Assembly: GCF_910592395.1 (NCBI RefSeq)
Contig: NC_088315.1
Span: 3,536,501 to 3,600,500 of the forward strand
Reading direction: 5' to 3'
DNA: 64,000 nt
Source of the DNA: Lineus longissimus
Taxonomy: Eukaryota; Nemertea; Pilidiophora; Heteronemertea; Lineidae
In this document: positions 11,295-25,300 of the stretch, in pieces
Numbering within the stretch: the first letter of the stretch is position 1
Layout of the letters: each line of letters begins with the position of its first letter
Notes under the pieces: model-generated
What the model saw: only the letters and a program-made list of their open reading frames with translations
The model's database searches: none
Told to the model about the DNA's origin: nothing
Made by a program: the position numbers and the translations under genes

Positions 11295-14200
11295 TTAGAA
11301 TAGCATGACTGACTGATGGAGCATTGACGTATGTCCCCGACTCACAGCAGCGTCCAGTCGATCCCGCGACACTTTCTCCAACACCATGTGGTACGCCTGA
11401 AGTTTCTCCTTGAGTGCATTGTAGAGCTGAAGAAAAAGGAAACATGACATGATGAGACACATACAATGTATCTTATACTGGAGTAGTTCAAGCTTTGAGA
11501 TGCCTCACTAGACTACGAATCCATAGACTGTTTGTCTGTGCAATTTTTCTCTGTTGGTGTTTGCTTATGACCTTGTGATGCATGGCACAGGCATTGACTA
11601 TTATTAAGCTGTAGAAGGCGTAAATTTCTTGATTTGGTCCCAGGGAAAGGACATGCAAATCATATGAGTGAGCTCACTACTTACATCCTTATCAGAGTCT
11701 GTTTTGGAGTCTTTCAATGTGGACAGGAGCTGGTCTATCGATGTGTAAGGCATCCAGACACTAGGGGCAGCACAGTGAAGTGAATTCTGCAACATATGAA
11801 AATTTATGTCATTCTGCGAGTTACATATATACAGGACAAGTCACAACAAGCTTTTAAAACGTGAAGGAGTAAGTACATGTACTATACCCCAATAATAATA
11901 GATAATACAGCAGACTATGAAATTTTGCCAGCGTTTCATTCTGCAAATGCACTGCTTAAAGAAACAAGCCTTGCTTCAAAGTGTTAAATTCATGTCGCAG
12001 ACACAGAGTTTCGTTCTGTCGACTGCCTATCAGAAAAAGAACTTATATCCTGAGAAGTAGCAACTTGTCTTTCTATTTCACAGTACACACCTTAAGTCCA
12101 AAGTATTCTTTTCCTTTGCCAAGCACGGCATCGATGTATTCTATGATCACTTCAAACGAATCTTCAAGTAGGTTGTGGTCAAGCTGGAGGCGGAGAAGCT
12201 CAGCAAGATTCACTTTCTGTAAGGAAGAAATACAAAAGTAAAGATTGGGTTGATAGACGGACATCAACTGTGATAGAGGTGTCATCTGTCTTCACAGTCT
12301 ATCTTGAAACCTTTCAGTAGAACTCAGATGACCTGCGCATCCAGGGCTTTCTGACCAACCTGGGAGCAACCAGGCTTCCTGTACGTTGCCCCAACTGCAT
12401 AACAGAATCTTCCAACATTTAATCCGATACATAATATCATTTGCTCACCTTATAAGATGCCAGCAGCCAGCTAGGAAGGCCATATCCCTGAGAGAGTAGC
12501 TTTTTACTGACACACCGGTGGTAAACTGAATGGCCTTTTTCTTCATATTTGTTCAGGAACTGGTTGAGGAGACGCCATGCTTCGTCCGGAGCACTAAAGG
12601 AAGAAAAATGCAGAAGTTATATGACAATTAGGGACCAAGGTCTCATCACTTATATACAAGAACCAACGCTATGCTGTAAATGGATCATTTCAGGTTCACC
12701 TTATCTTTGGTAGGTAACCAGTCAAGGAGAAGGAAAACTCTGATATAAAACTCAGAGGAGACTGGAACCCTAAAGATGCAGTAGGATATTTAGTGAATGA
12801 GCAGAAAGAGGCCCACATAATTGTAACATTTTTGGCAGGATGCACAAAGCCTTTAATCTGGTGTCAGGTTTTCAAAATCTGTGTCCAATGGTGAGACCGA
12901 AAAGACCCGAATCAAAGAACCTAAAACTGCTTACTTGACTTCTTTTGTGGTGTGCCTTGCTCCAAGCTCATTATCGCTCAACCAGTCCCAGGCGGAGGAC
13001 GTGTAATCATTGTCTCCCACCATGTGGTGGCTGCTACCCTGCGACAACCAGATGCACCGCGTTGCGAGGCCTTCGAAGACAACAGTCAGCGGGAGTTTGA
13101 ATTCTAGACAGACGAGGATGGCTTGGTCGAAAAGCCCGGCAGTTGTGAGGAGGGCAGCCATTTCGTCAGCGGAGGGAGTAGGGCCTGAAAATACAAATAC
13201 TCTTGCTCTCTTACAGTGTCAACATGGTGAACCAACAGTGGTAGTCCGTAGTGTAGCGAATACATTGGGCCAAAACAGGATCTCGAGTGGCAGCCGTGGG
13301 TATTTGAGCTCCAACTGGCGATATACAATGCTAAATCCTACCTGTTGTATGTGACGGTCGACAATCTTTCTTGAGCAGTTTCAACCGAGCGTGAATTAAC
13401 AGATACTCCTTTTCCAAGTCACTCAATTCCAAAACAGTCATACTGGATTTCTTGGCCGTCACAATTTCATCTCCGTCAGAATTCCGTTTCGGTGATCGTC
13501 CACCGTCTTGGTCGTCCGTCTGGAAAAGAAAGGTTGAGCATTTTCAATCGACTTTGTTCTCTGGGTGTCTGACGAGTTAGTATTAGTCCAGATCAGACTG
13601 TATAAGTTTATGATCACACACTTTCTTGTCAATTATAATTGATCTTACCACAGTTCTGGGTTGAATTGATGGAGTGACAATCCAGGCATATTTTGGGTCC
13701 ACAAGTTGTAGAGCATTCATGGCAGCGAGGTAACACTTGGCCTGTCTCTGGAGACCCTTCAGGCCGGGCATTTCCCTTCCAAGCCTCATGCCGTATTCAT
13801 ACATCACATTACCAGCTGCAAAAAAATTAACCAAATACATAAAATTTGAAATATGCAACCAGGCAAATCATGCAAGATCTCTTGAAGTTAGTGTTGTAGC
13901 AAAATTCTAAATTCAACTGATGATGATGTTTGGGGACAGCGTTTGTTTGAAATGTTGGGTGTGCGCTTACCTTTCCTGAAATTGCCTCTGAATGTGTGGA
14001 ATGCATAAAGTAAGTTGTAATAGTTGTGAGTTGACAGGTCCACCGATCTCGCCCGTGATTCCATGATGCTCACCACCTGCAAGATAACACAATCGGTAAA
14101 TTCTCATGTGACATTTAAGAACAAATCTCTGATCATGCAACATTAAAACAAAACAGAAGTAGGAAGAAGCCACTGGACTACCCAAAGCAGAAGATGCACT

Positions 14201-17200
14201 TATAACGCACATCTCTCCAAAATGAGGGCTACTCTTCCCTATTTTTGTAATGGCGCAGAGACACTCTTCTGCAAACTCAAGACAGTGTCACAAACATATC
14301 TGTGCAAGACAAACTCACATCATCATACATGTCAACGTAAGGGAACTCCACCAAGGCATGTAGCTGTCGTCTCTCACAGAGCACCACCAAGAACTGACGT
14401 AAACAATCCTTCCTGCGGCTAGGGTCAGGGTTACTGATCATCGCTGAGTACGCCTCCTCATTGTGACCCAGTTCTAAATGTTGTTTGAACTTTTTCGACC
14501 AAAGTGTGGGCTGGAATGAAAGAAGGATAAGTACAATGGCTATGAGTATGAATAAGCGAAACAGTCATGCATTAAAGTTTGGAAAAGTCAATTTGGCTCT
14601 ATCACGATCTTATGCCAGTTCCAATGAACCGATAGACCAGTATGAAGCACTTGCTTGGGTATGACCCACACCATGTACTTCTGACCTTGGCATAATTAGA
14701 GACAATCGGACAGAAAGATCAGCATCAAGTCAGCAGTGATTGACTTGTGAACGAAAAGAGGAAGAAAGTTCATAACCCGTGAGATAAAAGTGCACAACAA
14801 TCTTACCAGGTTTAGGTCATCATCGTCTGCCTTGCTAATGGCTGTCGTTGCCAAGGCGATCACAATGTCGGGATAATCAAACTGTTCAAACAACTTGATC
14901 ACCTGAAATATGAAATAAGAAAGCTATTAGGAATCATGTACGAAAGAGAAACCCCATAAAATTTCAAAAAGTTTCTGAAATTCCCCATTTGTTTTGTGTA
15001 ATCCACTGATCTAAGAATCTGATGCTATCCTACGTCTGTTGACATCTTCTCAGTAAGATCCCACCCCATGTTCTCTGCACAACGCCTTCTTCTAGTCACT
15101 GTAATCTTCAACACAAACCTTGAGGTAATACAGTATGGTCATCTTTTTGCCGTCTACATCCTCTGGTTGGGGAACTTGAAGGAGCCGGTCGAACAGGAAC
15201 ACCTCGTCAGACACATCATGAGACGCATTGAGCAAGCAGTCAACAGCCTTGTACGGCTCACTGGAAAAAAAAAAATTCATCAACTCAGTGTCTGAAAGCC
15301 CTCGGATTTATTTTAGATACAGTGTAAGTTTTCTTAATAGAGAGGTTCTACTTTACATATCTTTCCTTCTCTTACCGTGTGTTCAGGTAACAATGTCCCA
15401 ACAGAAACATCCTCGATGACAGATTTAGTTCGCACCAGCCTGACAGGAGGCGCACATACTCCTGAAGTTGAAGATACTGACATTTCTCCATGAGGAATTC
15501 TGGGAAGAGAAATGAACCATTCAGCGGCCATCTTGGATAAGTTAAGGAATACATTGTGACGATATATAATTTAGCAAGGAGAACAACCTGCACAATGAGA
15601 AGGGGCCAACATAATCAAAGTGTAGATAGTAAAGAACATAGTGAGGATTCGTCAACTGGTCAATCTACATAGCAAAGGCTCAACACAAAGCTTTCCTTCT
15701 TCACGACACTCAAAAGGATACAGTAGCTGCAGAGGTACAGTCCAGAAGGCCGTCCTCTCCTCCTCCAGTAACTCGGTATTGGCGAGGAGGTATCGCGTCT
15801 GGCTTCCTCCGATGCCATGCAGGAACAACTCCAATAGACTGAGATTCTGTGCACCTGGAATGAGTGGTGGACATGGTGAATGCTCTACATCAGAAAATCC
15901 TTGGCCAAAATATTCAAGAAATCTAACTCAGCAAGTCACTCTGTACAAATAAGATATTTCTAAAGTAGCAGTGCTTTGAAGGGACCAATGAACACTGCTG
16001 AGGGCATAGCAGAGAAATGGACTTATTTACCTATGAGCTGATTTGCTGCGGCTGAAGACTCGGATAGATCTAAAGCAGCAAGTTGTCTCAGGCTAGCTTC
16101 TCTGAAAACAAGATAGTTAAACCTGTTAACAACGTCTGAAACATTCCATGAGTAAGCGCCAAACTTATGCTGTCATTAATTGAGAGGTGTCCTGATTACA
16201 GAGAATGCAATTAAAATTCCCAATTTGGGAACTCGTGCAGTATCCTTCATAGAGAGATGACCTTGATAGAGACGTGTCTGGCTCCACTGTGCATTAGACT
16301 TACAATGTGCTATTCTGAACTGGCGTAGCAGGACAAGTGATCATCCAATTCACGCTGTGATACGCATGCAATAACTTAGTCGTCCTCGGAATCAGATCAG
16401 AGGATATTCTCTCCAACAAATCCAGGGAGAGTCCTGCTTGATCGCCGACGCTGGTGTCTACAAGAATGGTCTCGAGGATGAGGAGATCACGGGTGATGTG
16501 GACGCGAGTCTCCACGAGATGGCAGAGACTCCTAGACAGGATTGCTATGGCGTCATTACTGGAGTAAAGATGGCTACACGTATTCCTTGCAGTGTCTACT
16601 TCTGAAAAACACAAATGGTGGATGAGTGAAGTACATGTGATATTGACAGGTCTAAACATTACGGGTAAGACTTCTTAAATAAAAGACAATGGTATTGCCA
16701 CACCACGCCATCCTCCTGAGATCAAGGTGTAGACCATAATCTGACTCTTTAAGGGAAATATCGCAAAGATTCAAAATCATCCTTACCTCCGTTTTCTTGT
16801 TGTGCCATGTCATACGTCATCACATCTAAACCTTGCACGAGATTTTCCAGAGCACGACTCAAGTCCACAACATTTTGTATATTGGCTTTGACTTCTTTGA
16901 CAATATTGCCGTTCAGTGGGTCAACACCTCTGAAAGAAAAAGCACCAAAATAGAAGTAAAGTAAAATGACTTGTCAAGTGTCGTTTCTCATGGGATACTA
17001 TTTGGATAGGTGACGGTTCTGTCGGAAGCCATTTTGGGACGAAAAATCAGAACGTCTAACGGCCCTAAAAGAAGACTTACACTGGTACCATAAGACCATA
17101 ACTGAGCCACAGAAGAAATGATGAAGTACAAACCTTGCTTCAGCATCTGTCAGAAGTATTGTCACAGCTTGTGATGCTAGATTTTGTGGCGACCCCAAGC

Positions 17201-20200
17201 GGTACATCTCGTCATCAAACGTGCCGACCATATCTGGAGTCAAGTAGCTTCTAACAATCTGTATACACTTCAGTAAAGAAAGGAGATCTCTGTGTGCTTG
17301 TGTTTCTGAAAGAAAAAAACCCTAATTTTGAAGTCAGGACAGTATAAAGAGAGTATATGGAGAATATGCTACATTTAATGATGCAATGTTTGTAGCGACT
17401 TCTGAAGTAAGTTCAAGTTAGTTCTTATTAGACATTACGTACCACCCAGCATGATGTGCATATCCTCAAAGAACTGCAGTTTGAGTGTCCCGGCAGGCGA
17501 GAGGTAGAGCTGCTCGGTGGTCTCACAGGGCCGCAGGATGGAGATACAACTCTTCTTCACCAGGCAGATGAGACCGCTGGAGAAATCGGTGAAGAGACCT
17601 ACACTACGTGTTCCAACCTGAAATACAATGCAAAATTTGTAATATTTAACTAAGGGCCATATTGGGTACTTTAGCCAAACTAAACCTGTGATGAGACATA
17701 AAGTACTATGAATAGTGCAGAGCGCTTGGAATCGTCAGGTGGGCCTGGAGCATCGTTGCAATGGCATATTTTAGCAACACCTTTTCGCTGCCAAGACATC
17801 CAGAAGACAGTGTTTGCAAAATAACAAGCTGCATTCATGACTTCTGAATTACCTCATGATAGTGCACACAACTGGAGTAGAACTTCCCCCACTGTTGGAT
17901 TTGGAGATTCAGAACTTCTTCTTCAGCCATCTCAAACTCTTGAGCACAACGCTGGATCTCATCTTCTAAAACGAAGGTGACTTCATCCTTTAGCGTGTTG
18001 AACGAGACTGCCTGGTCCACCGGTAGGTGCACATCCATAGAACGCCTGTAAATCTGAAACAAGAAATATATATCTATCATGTACTGCATTCTCACTTTAA
18101 AGGGACAACTTGGGCATGGGGTTGACCTGGCCAATCCAGATCAATAGATCTAGCTGTATCAGAACATGCTTTGCTAACGCATGATGACAAGGACAGGTGA
18201 TCCAGGAAAACCTCTGAATCCTGAGACACTCACATTTAGCGCCTTGATGATGTCATGTGTGAAGAATTTGCCTGGCTTAAAGATGGCCTCCATGTAGCTC
18301 TCTCTTGGATCTTTATCTGCTGCGATCTCTAACTCGCTGCTCTCTGCAGGCTCCAAGTACACTTGATGCCATTCACCTACGCTTCCACTTGTCCTGAAGA
18401 GAAAACAATCAAAACTTGACGCCTGTGGCTACTTTGGAGAAGATAATCATCTCTCGGAACTGGCAGCTTAACAGGAGTTTCCTAACACATTAGTACCTAA
18501 AGGTGTAACACATTCACCCTTCCAGGTGGTGGTCTACCAGTGCCTGATAAGTGGAAAGGGTATACTTGCCTTAACACATTGATAGGCTGTACAAGGTCAA
18601 CTTATGCTCCGAGAGAAGAGGGAAGTCTTTCTAAAATACATTGTATACTTACACATCAATGCAGACACAACGTGCAAATGTCTCACTTTCACTGTTGGTC
18701 CACACAGCCCAGAGGTGTGAGCTAGTCAGGCAGAAATCAACAAGATCTTCCTGGAACAATAAAGACAGAACGGTTATCATGTCGATAGGTTGAAGGAGAT
18801 AGTCCCGTTGGTGATGAGAAGTGGGGCCGAGCAGGTCGATTACGGACTAGGCCTACTGTCCATCTGCGTAGGTCCTTTAGTTGCCCTAGCATTGACACCA
18901 GATATGTTGCTTACTCATACTGGCCTATCTAAGCTTCTGAGGCCCGGGATCTGCAGCTAGTTGCCGACTTAAATGAAGTTAATGGTTTAAAACATGACCA
19001 AAAGCAAATTGAGTGTATTCCATTTTACTTACACTGGGTGCAAAAACGTTGGTGATGTGCTTCAGTTGGTATCTTCCATCAACAAGAATTGGTTGCAGGA
19101 TGCAGAACTGAAAACAAAGCAGATTCGCTTTTTAAAGACAAGAAGAGAAGGATGGTTAAAAACACTACATGCATTTGCAGGTGTGTCTGCTTTTCAAGCC
19201 TTGGAAGGCCCCATCAGCAAGTGCAAAATGCAACACCCAATGGGAATCAAGAAATGCCAAGTCAAGGCAGCCGACAGCTGATCACACAACCACCAGATGA
19301 CTGAATCATTGGTAAAATGCCAGAATACAGGAAAGCAGGTCCCAAAAAATTTCCAACCATTCCAAGTAAGGTTTTTTCAAAGCATCAGAATTCTCACCTG
19401 ACACCGATCGGAAAAACTCAGGAACACCCCAAGATAGGGTACGGGTATCCCTCCTCCTGTGCCATTGGCCTTCCTGATCATGTGACCATTCACCCCTATT
19501 GATAGCATCTGTGGGTCGACATGACCTGGGAGAAAGTCGAGGACATCGACGGCAATCAGACACTCAAGACTCTTACAAGCCCACATCCGGATTTTATGGT
19601 CCTTGCACACCGAGAATATAAACGGCTCCCCTCCAACAGAGTAGAAACATAAACTCTGTACCATGTCATTAGCCTCCTGACCGCCCCTGAAAAATAAACA
19701 CAATGACTCTTAGATGTACAGTCAGTCCACACAATTTTCAATTTCAAGTGAGGGTCCTTGTTTGGACTGAGTCCATGTCATCGAGTCTGTTACAAATACC
19801 CGGTAGGCCAAATTGTGTACGAAGGAACAGTGTAAAGGGGCCAGAGGCTATTGGCTTTGGTGCCTCAAGTACATGTAGCCAAATAATGTGTCTTTTTATG
19901 TAACCCTTGCCAAGAAACCTACCTAATCATAGCAGGCACAAGCCCAGTCCACAGTCTGTGCATGACAGATGACTGCTTCAATTCATACTGGATGATCAAA
20001 CCTAAAACATAAAAGAATAATCAAAGCATGTGAAGCACATTAACTAACAACTTTACAACATACGCTGGAACCTCAAATAAAGTGGCTGAAATCCGTGTCA
20101 TTTTGCCTATAGGGGGCACTTCCTTAAAAAACAGCTGTGCTACACTTAGCCATCTTAATGCAACAAAGAAGACTTACTTTGTACATGAGGTGGCATCTTA

Positions 20201-21556
20201 ATGAGTAAGATACTGCCAGTGTTGGTTGCCATGGCAAAGAGGGAATCCCCTTCGGTGGTCAGCCATGTTGCTGACGTATGTATTTGATACGCAGGGTTAC
20301 CATTCGTTTGGATCGGGTGGGATGCGACCTTGTTGATGGAGGCATCGTGGAAGATTGACCAGGCTGTTCTCTCGCCATCAGCACATTGGATTGGATCCTG
20401 AAAATAGCAGTTTTCCTGGTCATTTTTATATCATTTAACAAAAAATGCAAAATTACTTAGAAGGATCATATACATATACCATTTGTTTCAGTCTGGGAAG
20501 TCCAAACATGCCATGACATTTGTATTACATGTATCTGCAAAGCCACAATGAAGTTAGTAGTTACAGCAGCCAAACTGAGAAACTGAATTTTCACAAAAGA
20601 ACAGAATTTGTATTTTATTACCACAGTGCGTGTGCTGATCCTGGTTGGATGTGAAAATAACAATCGGTGCACGCTTGATACGGTCGCGACCAGTATCACG
20701 ACATCACTGTGACTTTCAACGATGCTGATGCCACTCAGAATGGGGGTGTCTTGGAACCTATATCGCACACAGCTTCCAATCAGGTTTGTGTCCATTGACT
20801 GCTCAACAAGCTCAAGTACATCATGGTTAATGCGCCTGGAATTGAAAGAAAAACTCTGCATGAATCAAAGTATAACAATTAGTAAGCTTATTCACTCTAT
20901 AGTCTCTAGTCTAACTATAATTACCAAGGGGACAATGTTTTTAAGACCAAGTCCAATGTACAAGACAATGGTATCGTACCATCAATGGTCATTTCACTCA
21001 CAGCAACAAAACATATATAACAAAGTGATAATAATCTTTATCTTATATGACAGGTCAACAGCAAACATACCAATAGATAAATCTGTTCCTAACTGGCGAG
21101 CCATCTCTTCCACCATCTTTGAATGCGAAGCCACCTGCACTCTCTGGAAGTTTGATGTCTTGAAGAGGACTAGGAGCACCACCTAAAAATGGAACACACT
21201 GCATCAAGCATGAGATTATTGGCAACTGTAAATTCATTTATAGGACGGAGTTAGCCTATGGCTATGCAAATACAATAATGCATGGACAGGAGTTGGCAAG
21301 TGTGTTGGCCTGGCTGATAGTGATTGAGCATTCAAAAAGAAAAAGAAAGTGGTGTGTTGTTCCTTGTTGATCATTTCAGTGTGAGTTTCGGGCATTAGAT
21401 CGATCGCTATGCATCTAAAGTCGAGATGGCCAGATGATGTAGATTCTTTTCAACTGAGCTTAGGGTCTGACCTGTATTGACAGATATATCTCGCCATTTG
21501 TTCTGGTATCTTGGGCATTGAAGAACTTCTCGATAGCTCACACCGCTTTCCGCCAT
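11295..21556 (-). CDS. NUP160: nuclear pore protein Nup160, complete, 28 coding exons
   Basis: Y-complex (Nup107-160) scaffold nucleoporin. Exons in transcript order: 21556-21472, 21182-21071, 20835-20622, 20397-20178, 20001-19923, 19686-19398, 19107-19033, 18750-18653, 18393-18234, 18053-17853, 17617-17443, 17305-17134, 16929-16787, 16601-16304, 16101-16031, 15854-15739, 15587-15376, 15260-15119, 14902-14807, 14510-14319, 14076-13971, 13815-13649, 13519-13342, 13184-12935, 12593-12449, 12216-12091, 11786-11685, 11426-11295. Phases close throughout, giving about 1451 aa (human, as I recall, about 1436). Family blocks seen: SAGGF and RNRFIYW near the N-terminus, QSSVMHRL, DHKIRMW (propeller), ESRARSVDL and YAFHTFRGNFRK, YEYGMRLGRE, KLPLTVVFEGLA, DAVLGKGKEYFG near the C-terminus. 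The 15739 donor is the least certain junction (alternatives nearby). It begins at ATG 21556, MAESGVSYREVL. Confidence 0.95.
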
Positions 21557-22367
21557 CTTGCGACTCTCCAAGCAGCTAAAACACTTCTTCAACGCTGTTT
21601 CCTTCTGGGTGTATGGTTATTTTAACTATTAACTGCCTGTTGATATTTTGTATCACCGTTACAAAAAGTAGTTCTAAACGTTTCAATTTCTCTTGAAAAA
21701 AAAACACAAACTGTCTCCATCAAATGAAAAATTCTGTATTTATTTTATTTTGTTAGCCAATAGCTGTATTTTGAGGGGAATAAGTGTGTAATAGGTGTCA
21801 TTTGAGTATAAAATTTCCGGATATAACCCGGATTTTACACAAAATGGCGGTGGTGTGAATTACAGGGGTACCAGCGCATTCCAACCGGAGAGACATTGAT
21901 CGAGGCTTTAAAATTTTGAGAAGATTTCAAGCCGAAATACACGCTTAATCCAATTTGTAACGGTAAATATTTCGTCATTAAAACCACAAGATATCGAAGA
22001 ACATTCTGCACAATCGCTTAATCGTAGAGTTTCATCAGTTAGTGTAAAAATGGAGTTTGTAAATGTAATATTATAAACCATAGGCATAGCGTAGCCGTAG
22101 ATGTAAAAGATTGCAGTATGAAAAATGTACACAAAATGGCCGATTTACATTGTGCCGCCATAGCTCTTTCATTTCCGCATTAACAACTAGTCGAAAATCT
22201 TTTAGGAAGGTCCCACCAATAACTTTCTCTGTGCCTTGTTCGTTGTTTTTGGATTTTGCATGCAAAAAAATGTGTGTTCTGTGACTGTCTGCCCTAATAT
22301 GACATGTTTGTGATTGAAGATTGCTGTTGACTAACAAGAACGTGCGACTATTTTATCATTATTTCAG
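21557..22367. promoter_or_regulatory. divergent promoter region between NUP160 (-) and the SRSF7-like gene (+)
   Basis: The two start codons are 828 bp apart and point away from each other. The NUP160 start is embedded in CAAGATGGCGGAAAG, a good match to the YY1 motif AANATGGCGGC that often overlaps housekeeping start sites. Similar ACAAAATGGCGG and ACAAAATGGCCG words occur near 21838 and 22131. No TATA box is obvious. The acceptor at 22365-22367 shows the SRSF7-like mRNA has at least one upstream non-coding exon in this interval. Confidence 0.6.
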
Positions 22368-22383
22368 GTGCTGCCGAGGAGCA

Positions 22384-25300
22384 ATGTCTTACTACGATCG
22401 TGATCGTTATTCAAGGTCTGACCGAGACCGTGATAGCTACAGAGATCGAGACCGAGGAAGAAGGGATGACGACAGGTGAGGGCGGCGTCTTCAAATGAAA
22501 ATCTGCAGTCTTTTTTATGGAATCCTTTCATTTTTTTATAAGATCATCTAGGTCACTGCCAGTATTAATGCCCACGGGTATACAGTGTATCTTTAGCCCT
22601 CTGACTTTATCTTCATCCCTGCAAACTCCTGCTTTTCTACTAATATGTGATTATTCTTTGAATAAAATTTTCAGAGCACCCTTGGACTGTAAAGTCTATG
22701 TAGGAGATCTGCCCAGAAATTGTACCGAGCGAGATATCGAGGACGAATTTGGTACATGCGGTCGCCTGAAGAATGTCTGGGTCGCAAGAAATCCATCTGG
22801 GTTTGCGTTCGTTGAGTATGAGGACCCGAGGGATGCAGAAGATGCTGTGAGACGGTTAGATGGAGTGTAAGTTTAAAATCGGGAAGCGTGATTGAATTTT
22901 TGTTTTCCCAATTCAATTGAAATTGATGCAATGCCAACTTGTCAACAAATCACAGAACTATGTGTCAGTGGTAGAAGAAGAAAATCAGTCAATTTGTTAC
23001 CCTCCTCTTATTTGCCACTGCCACTAATGAGGCATTCTTACTGGTGAGAAAATATCTTCATGCCTTGAGTATAGGTGCATGGGGGACGAATATACCCGTA
23101 TTCAGCTTCTATCATCCAAATGCAGATATGAATCTTCATCGTGAAATGCAACCAACGCCATCAATGAATGTTGATCAGCTCGGCCCTAAGATCAGAATCG
23201 GCCCTCCCATCATCATCATCATCATCGGGCGAATTTTGTGTTTTTCCAAAAATTCGACATGATCAGCTCGAGTGTAAACGGGACACAGTCATCCTATGTA
23301 CGCTGAGTTTTGATCGTCCTAAGGTCAACTGAGTGAGAGTCTCGATCACCCTACGGTCAACTAAGTGTAGATCATCCTAAGGTCAACTGAGTCTAGATCA
23401 TCCTACATGAGTCTAGATCATCCTAAAGTCAACCAAGTCTAGATCATCCTAAGGTCAACTGAGTCTAGATCATCTTGAGTTTAGCCCACCACAGCCAGCT
23501 TGAGTCCTGATACCCGACAGTGGGAATTAGTCCTGCAGCCCTCATATTTATCGACATGAGTCAACCTGAGAAAGCGCAACAATTGCTATGAATCAACCCA
23601 TTGTGGAGTGTGACTGCAGCTGCTGGAAATCTAGTGTTGGCACTTTTACCGCTCATCTGAATACAACCCAACTGAGTTCAACCCTACTGAATTCAACCCT
23701 ACTGAATTCAAATCAGCACGTATCAACTCATGAGTGAAACCAGCATCAGCACACTTAGTCAGACCTTTTGAGACTCGACCCGTGATTGACACCAGCCCGA
23801 CTTTGGCTGCAACACCCGTCGACCCCAGTTGATCTTACTCCGCTCACTTGAAACAGTAGGTGAAGTAAACAATTTCTATTCTTGTAGAGGAGTTGCAAAT
23901 TGTATCGCAATGCATGTTATACAAATATGTAGATGATTGAAACAGCATCGCCTCAAAATGTGCTATGGCAATTAAAATGAGGTACAGTTATTTGCGAGTG
24001 TGACACAAAAAATTCATCCATAAGGTACCTTCCCCATAGAGCTATACCCTATACTATACGCGAACAATAGTTTCATGGTCATGCACCCTTTGTGAAGCCA
24101 TTGTTCGCGTATAGTGTAGTATACCGTATACCTCTATGGGGAAGGTGCCTTATATGTACTGTAAGAACTGTACAGTACTGGCTTGGGCCTTGGCTGTCGG
24201 AGATCCTTCTCGAGTGGAACTTCACCCTCCATCCCTAGGGTATCCGTATTTGAGAGATTCTATCTACTGTGTCCTGAAAGGATCTCTCACATCAAATAAA
24301 CAGTTATGGTCACTTGAGTTATTGAACAACGATGCCCTTGCAACTCCTCTACTGGTTATGTGTTTTTCCCATTAATGAATGCATGTTTTTACTACAGGTG
24401 ATGGCTTTAGATATATGCTGGGTGATAAACTGTAAATGAACTGTTGATGTGTGAAGATAATCTTCATTCCGTTTGTTTGATTGGTACCATGTATGTTAGC
24501 AAAGCGTGCAGAATCCTGCAGCCGAACATGTCGCCCGATGCCTGCGAGTGGATAAGTAGGGTCGGTACTGGCTACCATTCTGACAACAGTAATGCAAATT
24601 TACAGACATCATAGGCCTTGCAGTTTGCTTGTGCAGTTCCTTCCAGGATTTCTTAATTTTGGTGTCTGGTTTCGGAACTCTCCAGCCTTACTTGGGCTTT
24701 TAAAAAATGTATTTATAGTTGTCATTCATTATTTCAGCTCGATGAAAGGCAATAGGATTCGTGTTGAGCACTCGACTGGTAAAGTTAGACCAAAGCCTTG
24801 GATGAGGCGGGGGCCACCAAGATCAAGAAAACCATTCCACCCCGATGATAAGTGCTTTGAATGCCACGGTCGTGGACACTATGCTTACGATTGTCCAAAT
24901 GCTGGAAGGAGATCAAGGTATTCCAGGTGTGCAAATTAAATTGCTGCCTCTTTCTATTTACTCTGCTGATCATGACTGATGGTGACATATCTCGCACGAT
25001 GCTGTAAAAATTTTCAAAACCTGGCTGCAAACTAATTCTAGTGCTTGCCCTAGTGACATTCTTTTCATGGCTCTGGCAGTTCTTCGAAAGCAACAAAATC
25101 TGGGCAAAGGAAAGACGTCAATATTGGTCTTTGGTTATTGTCTCACTGTGGGTGCTCAGAAGGATATTGCAGTTCTAAAGCTGCAGAATAGACTGGGAGT
25201 TTCAAAAAGAAGTCTGATATAAATTGTGGCTCATTGATGCCAGAGGAATACTTACAAATCAATTAAATGATGAGTTGTAACCTGGTATAAACTAAGTGCA

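Noticed and set aside
15499-15680. Acceptor TTCCCAG at 15500 and the ORF reading past 15739 as alternative NUP160 junctions
   Set aside because: The WPLNGSFLFPEFLM segment upstream of 15499 aligns with the known NUP160 block, and phase closes only with 15739 to 15587. The 15739 donor itself remains moderately uncertain.
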